10,438 nucleotides of DNA from Thermoanaerobacterales bacterium. Lineage in GTDB: Bacteria; Bacillota; Thermosediminibacteria; Thermosediminibacterales; Tepidanaerobacteraceae. Both the position numbers and the translations under genes were made by a program. Below the pieces are notes generated by a model. That model was not told the DNA's origin, did no database searches, and saw only the letters and a list, made by a program, of their open reading frames with translations. Where the stretch lies: positions 1 through 10,438 of the forward strand of contig DUNY01000469.1 of NCBI GenBank assembly GCA_012839145.1, read 5' to 3'. This document shows positions 6,362 to 10,438 of the stretch, piece by piece (the stretch's first letter is position 1; every line of letters starts with the position of its first letter).

Positions 6362-7267
6362 ATGAAACATGTTTTGAGCGTGAGCATAGGGTCTTCTAAG
6401 AGAAATCACAAAATATCAATGGAAATTCTCGGAGAAAACTTTTTAATCGAGCGCCTTGGGACTGATGGTGATATAAAAAAAGCCATAGAGATTATTAAGG
6501 ATAAAGACGGTAAAGTCAGTGCTTTTGGCATGGGTGGTATTGACCTTTATGTGTGTATCGGCAATAAACGTTATACAATTAAAGATGCCGTACCCATAGC
6601 TCAGGCTGCTAAGATTTCACCCATCGTGGACGGTTCAGGTCTAAAGAATACTTTGGAGAGAAAAGTTATAGATTATCTTATAAGACAAAAAATAATAGAT
6701 TTTCAAAATAAAAAAGTTCTTTTGGTATGTGGAATGGACCGATTCGGTATGGCCGAGTCGTTGGAAAAGGCGGGATGTGATTTAGTGCTGGGAGATTTAA
6801 TTTTTGCACTTGGGTTGCCGATTCCACTGAAGTCACTTAAAAGCTTAAATATTATCGCAAGTATCATTGCCCCCATCGTTTGTAAATTACCCTTCAGCCT
6901 TCTATATCCTACAGGAGAGAAGCAGGAGAAGAAAACCGACCTAAAATTTAGCCGTTTCTATGATGAGGCGGATGTCATTGCCGGCGACTTTCATTTCATA
7001 AAGCGCCATATGCCTCCGCAAATTCCGGGTAAAATTATTTTGACAAATACTGTTACCGCTGATGATGTGGCAATGCTCTCTGAAAGAGATGCTAAGATGT
7101 TGATTACAACCACTCCCAAATTGGACGGTCGGTCCTTTGGGACAAATGTTATGGAAGGGGTGCTTATATCTCTTTCAGAAAAACCTTATAAATCCCTAAC
7201 GCCATCGGACTATGAAAAGCTTTTGGATAAGATAGGATTTACCCCAAGAGTAGAAATGTTAAACTAG
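6362..7267 (+). CDS. Uncharacterised protein of the 'quinate 5-dehydrogenase' annotated family
   Basis: This is a 301-aa soluble protein. The start ATG 6362 has AGAAGGA (6347-6353) 8 bases upstream. ATG 6353, three codons earlier, abuts that site and is less likely. Features that stand out are SVSIGSSKRNHK (7-18), ERLGTDGD (30-37), FGMGGIDLYV (55-64), VDGSGLKNTLERKVI (89-103), a Rossmann-like VLLVCGMDRFGMAESL (119-134), FALGLPIP (148-155), DVIAGDFHFIKRHMP (204-218) and TTTPKLDGRSFGTNVMEG (249-266). I recognise this pattern from clostridial proteins commonly labelled quinate 5-dehydrogenase. It does not show the classical shikimate dehydrogenase signatures, so the label should not be trusted. 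Its tight packing between a regulator and a reductase gene suggests a role in the same pathway. Confidence 0.7.
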   Translation: MKHVLSVSIGSSKRNHKISMEILGENFLIERLGTDGDIKKAIEIIKDKDGKVSAFGMGGIDLYVCIGNKRYTIKDAVPIAQAAKISPIVDGSGLKNTLERKVIDYLIRQKIIDFQNKKVLLVCGMDRFGMAESLEKAGCDLVLGDLIFALGLPIPLKSLKSLNIIASIIAPIVCKLPFSLLYPTGEKQEKKTDLKFSRFYDEADVIAGDFHFIKRHMPPQIPGKIILTNTVTADDVAMLSERDAKMLITTTPKLDGRSFGTNVMEGVLISLSEKPYKSLTPSDYEKLLDKIGFTPRVEMLN

Positions 7268-7290
7268 AAAACAATGTATGAGGTGTAACC

Positions 7291-8373
7291 ATGGAAAAGT
7301 TCGCATTTATGATACATCCAATTGAGCTTTCCGATATATATCGAAAGCTTAAGTTCATGCAAAAATTACCCGAAGGTTTGGTAGAAGGAGTAGTTAAAAA
7401 ATTACCACCTCTAAAAGTATCCCATATAACCGGTGTAAAAAGCCAATATGCTGAAACTGAAGGTTGGTTTGTGGGGTGCCCTCTCACAACAGCACAAATG
7501 ATGCAGCTGCCCGAAGAATATGTAATAGATAAAATTATCAAAACCGGAAAAATAGCAGAGAAACTAGGAGCAAAAATACTGGGTCTTGGTGCATTTACAG
7601 CAGTTGTGGGAGATGCAGGTATTACCGTTGCCAAAAACCTGAATATTCCCGTGACTACAGGCAACAGCTATACCGTGGCCACAGCCATTGAAGGTACAAA
7701 AAAAGCCTCGGAAATAATGGGTAAAAATGTAAAAGATGCTGAAGTATTGGTAATAGGAGCCTCCGGGTCCATAGGAAATGTATGTGCTCAAATTCTGGCC
7801 AGAGATTGTAGATATATGACATTGGCCGGAAGGAATACTGAAAAACTGGAGAGAGCTGCCCATAAGATATTAACAGATACGGGTCTTTCCGTTAAAATTA
7901 CATCCAATGTAAAGAATGCCGTTAAAAAGGACGATGTGATAGTTACAGTTACCAACAGCCTAGATGCAATTATAGAGGCACAAGATTTAAAGCCCGGTGC
8001 AGTAGTGTGTGATGTATCACGACCTAGGGATGTATCCAGAGATGTAGCTGAAAAGAGGGACGATGTACTTATTATTGAAGGGGGAGTGGTGGAGGTTCCC
8101 GGTGAAGTGAATTTTAATTTAAACTTTGGTTTTCCTCCCAAAACTGCCTATGCTTGCATGGCCGAAACCATGATGTTGTCTTTGGAAGGGCGGTATGAAA
8201 GCTTTTCACTGGGCAGAGATCTTACAGTTAAGCAGATTGAGGAAATAAATCGGATAGCCCATAAACATGGATTTAAATTAGCAGGATTCAGGAGCTTTGA
8301 GAGAGAAGTAACCCAAGAAAAAATAGAGCAAATTAAGATAAATGCAAAGAAGAGATCTGAAAGGGGCAGTTAA
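7291..8373 (+). CDS. Acyl-ACP reductase (AAR)-like, fatty-aldehyde-forming oxidoreductase
   Basis: This 360-aa soluble protein aligns by eye along much of its length with cyanobacterial long-chain acyl-[ACP] reductase, which uses NADPH to release fatty aldehyde from acyl-ACP. Shared landmarks include LGLGAFTAVVGD (97-108; cyanobacterial LGGFSSIV), VTTGNSYTVA (121-130; FTTGNTHTAY), the nucleotide loop VIGASGSIG (154-162) followed by AGRN (179-182), IIEGGVVEVP (261-270), YACMAETMMLSLEGRY (287-302), and KHGFK (325-329). Cys289 in YACMAE falls at the catalytic cysteine (Cys294) of the Synechococcus enzyme. The length is slightly above the usual 340 or so because of a charged C-terminal tail. ATG 7291 follows GAGGTG (7280-7285). 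The 23-base gap to the preceding gene indicates one operon. The natural acyl donor and the fate of the aldehyde are not shown by the sequence. Confidence 0.8.
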   Translation: MEKFAFMIHPIELSDIYRKLKFMQKLPEGLVEGVVKKLPPLKVSHITGVKSQYAETEGWFVGCPLTTAQMMQLPEEYVIDKIIKTGKIAEKLGAKILGLGAFTAVVGDAGITVAKNLNIPVTTGNSYTVATAIEGTKKASEIMGKNVKDAEVLVIGASGSIGNVCAQILARDCRYMTLAGRNTEKLERAAHKILTDTGLSVKITSNVKNAVKKDDVIVTVTNSLDAIIEAQDLKPGAVVCDVSRPRDVSRDVAEKRDDVLIIEGGVVEVPGEVNFNLNFGFPPKTAYACMAETMMLSLEGRYESFSLGRDLTVKQIEEINRIAHKHGFKLAGFRSFEREVTQEKIEQIKINAKKRSERGS

Positions 8374-8513
8374 CATATTGACTGTTCAAACCAGATAAAG
8401 CATTACATAGAATAGCAATTGGACTCTCACATTATATACTATACCAAAAAACCACATCCTTTCAATTAACAACCTTAAAAGAGATTACATCATGAGACCA
8501 GGGAGGGGATAGC

Positions 8514-8852
8514 TTGAAAAGTGTTGCCAGGATCACCCGAGATGTGGTGGCTGTTGTTCGAGAAATCAAGGGCAGTTGTGCTGCCGGAATAAAAGTAGGA
8601 GATGTGCTCTATTTTTCCGGAGCAAATCTTGTTAAAGAAAAATCGGACGAAATTTGCGCTTATGCTTTGACAAATATTATGCCGGTAGTTTTTTCCTGCC
8701 GTTTGGGCGTGGATTTTGACAAGTTAGGTATAGGCGGTCGTCTATGGCAGTGTGTAGATCCAGGGCCACCCTATACTCCCGGTGGAACGGTGTTTTTTGA
8801 AATAATGCCTGCTGAGGAATTTGAAAAGGAAAAGCTTAAGGAAAACTGTTGA
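8514..8852 (+). CDS. TIGR04076-like small cysteine-containing protein
   Basis: This 112-aa protein starts at TTG 8514 behind GGGAGGGG (8501-8508), 5-base spacing. The order of features matches the TIGR04076 family: a short N-terminal strand, CAAGIKVGD (22-30) with GDVLYFSGAN, ICAYALTNIMPVVFSCRLG (47-65), and a C-terminal WQCVDPGPP..GGTVFFEI (78-97). Cys22, Cys48, Cys62 and Cys80 could bind a metal or take part in redox chemistry. The family has no established function that I know of. It is 140 bases from the AAR-like gene. No clear terminator separates them and no convincing promoter lies in that gap (TTGACT at 8378 lacks a good -10), so it may belong to the same transcript. Confidence 0.7.
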   Translation: MKSVARITRDVVAVVREIKGSCAAGIKVGDVLYFSGANLVKEKSDEICAYALTNIMPVVFSCRLGVDFDKLGIGGRLWQCVDPGPPYTPGGTVFFEIMPAEEFEKEKLKENC

Positions 8853-8854
8853 TT

Positions 8855-8876
8855 GCGAGTAGGTTCACTCGCTTTT
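8855..8876 (+). terminator. Hairpin with short T-run just after the 8514 gene
   Basis: GCGAGT (8855-8860) and ACTCGC (8867-8872) form a perfect 6-bp stem with a 6-base loop, followed by TTTT. It begins two bases after the stop codon. It is probably a weak terminator, backed up by the one at 8961. Confidence 0.55.
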
Positions 8877-8960
8877 GAGTGGAAGAGCAAGATATGCACC
8901 GGAGTGTTTTTGAACTTGAAGCAGAGGCGTGTGTATTACTTGCATAAACAATTAATTTAC

Positions 8961-8994
8961 CCATCCATTTTCAAAAGAATTGGATGGTTTTTTT
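8961..8994 (+). terminator. Intrinsic terminator upstream of the MFS gene
   Basis: CCATCCA (8961-8967) pairs with TGGATGG (8981-8987) around an A/T-rich loop that can extend the stem. Seven Ts follow (8988-8994). It isolates the MFS transcript from upstream genes. Confidence 0.8.
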
Positions 8995-9053
8995 ATTTTA
9001 GTTATAATTATAGTAATAACACTCAAACTAACCATAGTTATACAGAAATTAAC

Positions 9054-9082
9054 TTACTTTTTACTTGGTATTATGTTAAAAT
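9054..9082 (+). promoter_or_regulatory. Promoter for the MFS transporter gene
   Basis: TTACTT (9054-9059), a 17-base spacer and TAAAAT (9077-9082), with TG at 9074-9075 giving an extended -10. The predicted start near 9089 leaves a short leader and argues against a start codon at 9088. Short AT-rich dyads (for example TAAC-N4-GTTA near 9029-9040) lie just upstream. Confidence 0.55.
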
Positions 9083-9123
9083 AACTATTGCACAGATATG
9101 CATTAGTAGAGGGAGGGACCTTG

Positions 9124-10290
9124 TTGAAAATAAAAGATGAAATCAAAAACTTCGTGATAGTTTTGGTTGCGACTATTGCTTTTATTTCCACATATTACAT
9201 AATGATGCCGGTAATTCCCAAGCATATGCTTCAGTTGGGTTTTGACAATTTAACCATAGGCGCCGTCATGGGTCTTTTTTCTATCAGCTCCATGATTTCA
9301 AGACCCATAGGTGGAGTATGGATTAATACTCACGGCAGCAAAAAGGTCATGTTGATATCCATAATCCTGTTTTTTTTCACTCCCTTACTTATAAAGATGC
9401 CATACACATTACTTGGTTTGGCTTTGACTTTGTTGATTTACGGGTTTACGGTCGGGGCCTTTACGGTGGCTTCGGCTAATTTTACCGCTGAGATTGCATC
9501 ATCGGAAAACCTTACCCGATTTATGGGTTTTAACTCAATTTCTTTTATAATTGCAAAGGGCTTATCACCGGCGGTAGGAATAAAGCTCATGGATAAATAC
9601 GGTTTTAGCGTTGCCGTGTATGGCACTGTAGTTGTAGCTGTTATGGCAATGGCTTTGGTATTTTTTCTCTCTGATATTCAAATCGACAAAAAGAAAGACG
9701 ACGATTCAAACTTTTTAAGAGTGCTGCTAAATCGCAGTGTATATTTACCCACTGTGGTTTTATTTTGCGGAATGGTCACTTTCGGTGCTATTTCTGCAAT
9801 GCTGCCTTTATTTGCCGATGCTAAAGGGATAACCGGAACGGAGTATTTTTTTCTTATAAACACGGCAGTGGTGGTGGCTACAAGGCTTATTATAGGCAGA
9901 TGGAGCAATCGTTACCTAGAGCAATTGGTAGCTGTTGCCCTAGCGGTTTTGACCATTTCATTTATCTCAATGAGTCTGGTTGACAGCTTTCATAAATTAG
10001 TAATAGCAGCGACAATTTACGGGGTAGGTTTCGCGTTATTATTTCCATTAATGACCTCCCTTTTGGTGCTCAATATTTATGGAGTTTCTCGCAGTATGGC
10101 TCTTGGTGTATTTACGGCAGCCTTTGATCTAGGCGTGGCTGCAGGGGTCATGTTAGGTGGATTTAGCAAATACATTGATTTTAAGTGGCTTTATCTTTCC
10201 TTAGCCATTCTGCCATTTACGGGTTTTTGCCTGTATCAATATGTATATAGGCCCTTTATACGCGAAAATCAAAAAAAGCATGAAAAATAA
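9124..10290 (+). CDS. MFS family transporter, 12 transmembrane helices
   Basis: This 388-aa integral membrane protein of the major facilitator superfamily probably exports a small molecule or drug-like compound by proton antiport; the substrate is unknown. Twelve hydrophobic segments can be counted in two halves, split by a charged loop QIDKKKDDDSNF near residues 189-200. The motif A region between helices 2 and 3 reads RPIGGVWINTHGSKKVM, with Asn where the usual Asp of G-x-L-x-D-R-x-G-R-R stands. The start is TTG 9124, 6 bases after GGAGGG (9112-9117). TTG 9121 is possible but too close, and a start at 9088 would place the ribosome binding site inside the gene. It is followed after 18 bases by the AmmeMemoRadiSam-type gene, probably on the same transcript. 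Confidence 0.9.
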   Translation: MKIKDEIKNFVIVLVATIAFISTYYIMMPVIPKHMLQLGFDNLTIGAVMGLFSISSMISRPIGGVWINTHGSKKVMLISIILFFFTPLLIKMPYTLLGLALTLLIYGFTVGAFTVASANFTAEIASSENLTRFMGFNSISFIIAKGLSPAVGIKLMDKYGFSVAVYGTVVVAVMAMALVFFLSDIQIDKKKDDDSNFLRVLLNRSVYLPTVVLFCGMVTFGAISAMLPLFADAKGITGTEYFFLINTAVVVATRLIIGRWSNRYLEQLVAVALAVLTISFISMSLVDSFHKLVIAATIYGVGFALLFPLMTSLLVLNIYGVSRSMALGVFTAAFDLGVAAGVMLGGFSKYIDFKWLYLSLAILPFTGFCLYQYVYRPFIRENQKKHEK

Positions 10291-10308
10291 TCAATAGGAG
10301 GTTTTACT

Positions 10309-10438
10309 ATGAGTATATTGTCGTGTTACCTACTGCCACATCCAGCTATCATGATAGAGGAGGTAGGGGGAAGAGAGACACAAAAAGTAATTTCCTCCGT
10401 AAAAGCCGCCGATACAGTGGGAAAGGAAATTCAAGAAC
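10309..10438 (+). CDS. N-terminus of a LigB-like/AMMECR1 protein of the AmmeMemoRadiSam system (partial)
   Basis: ATG 10309 follows AGGAGGT (10296-10302). The 43 codons present read MSILSCYLLPHPAIMIEEVG and continue with a helix rich in charged residues. The opening 'short strand - PHP - I.I.E.G - charged helix' is typical of the class III extradiol dioxygenase-like (LigB) domain. In many Clostridia that domain is fused to AMMECR1 and sits with a Memo protein and a radical SAM enzyme. The function of that system is not established. The gene continues past the window edge, so the AMMECR1 part cannot be confirmed. Confidence 0.65.
   Translation, partial: MSILSCYLLPHPAIMIEEVGGRETQKVISSVKAADTVGKEIQE

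Noticed and set aside
7564..7863. 99-aa minus-strand frame
   Set aside because: It is antisense to the nucleotide-binding region of the AAR-like gene; its His/Tyr/Ser-rich composition is typical of a shadow frame.
8853..9140. Possible 95-aa reading frame
   Set aside because: It runs through two hairpin terminators and the MFS promoter, has no ribosome binding site, and has an uneven, non-protein-like composition.
1..10438. tRNA, rRNA, CRISPR array, insertion sequence or phage genes
   Set aside because: No cloverleaf, regularly spaced direct repeat, transposase, integrase or phage-like protein was seen on either strand.

Overview
The window looks like the chromosome of a low-GC, Gram-positive anaerobe of the class Clostridia, possibly from the thermophilic Thermoanaerobacter/Tepidanaerobacter-like lineages. 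This rests on strong AGGAGG-type ribosome binding sites, TTG and GTG starts, AT-rich promoters, a type III pantothenate kinase next to a DusB-type tRNA-dihydrouridine synthase, a VanZ-like protein, and the start of an AmmeMemoRadiSam-type protein. The taxonomic guess is inference.

Layout. Bases 1-75 are the tail of a membrane protein gene. A good promoter (146-174) then leads into an ECF-transporter substrate-binding subunit (237-755) translationally coupled to coaX (760-1530). Together they probably import and phosphorylate pantothenate for coenzyme A. A perfect 40-nt palindrome ends coaX and is followed at once by dusB (1585-2559). Next is a 320-aa protein of unknown function (2676-3638) with a Lon-N-terminal-like front half and a HxxEH motif. 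Its 3' end overlaps, tail to tail, a VanZ-like membrane protein gene on the minus strand (3594-4163). An AT-rich divergent promoter region separates that gene from a Gfo/Idh/MocA oxidoreductase (4302-5435).

The 394 bases from 5436 to 5829 carry no gene. They hold a GC-rich structured block with related hairpins at both ends (about 5491-5640), a strong terminator (5724-5775), and a promoter whose -35 box lies inside the terminator arm. That promoter drives a compact three-gene operon: a helix-turn-helix protein with a Rossmann-like C-terminal half (5830-6360), a protein of a family often labelled 'quinate 5-dehydrogenase' (6362-7267), and a homologue of cyanobacterial acyl-ACP reductase (7291-8373) that keeps the nucleotide-binding loop and the catalytic cysteine region.

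Downstream are a small TIGR04076-type protein (8514-8852), two hairpin terminators, a promoter, a 12-helix MFS transporter (9124-10290), and the first 43 codons of a LigB/AMMECR1-type protein of the AmmeMemoRadiSam system, which runs off the window.

The part most likely to be undescribed biology is the 5764-8373 unit. A possible fatty-aldehyde-forming enzyme sits in a regulated operon with a regulator-like protein and a protein of unproven function. The structured element just upstream is the next most interesting item.
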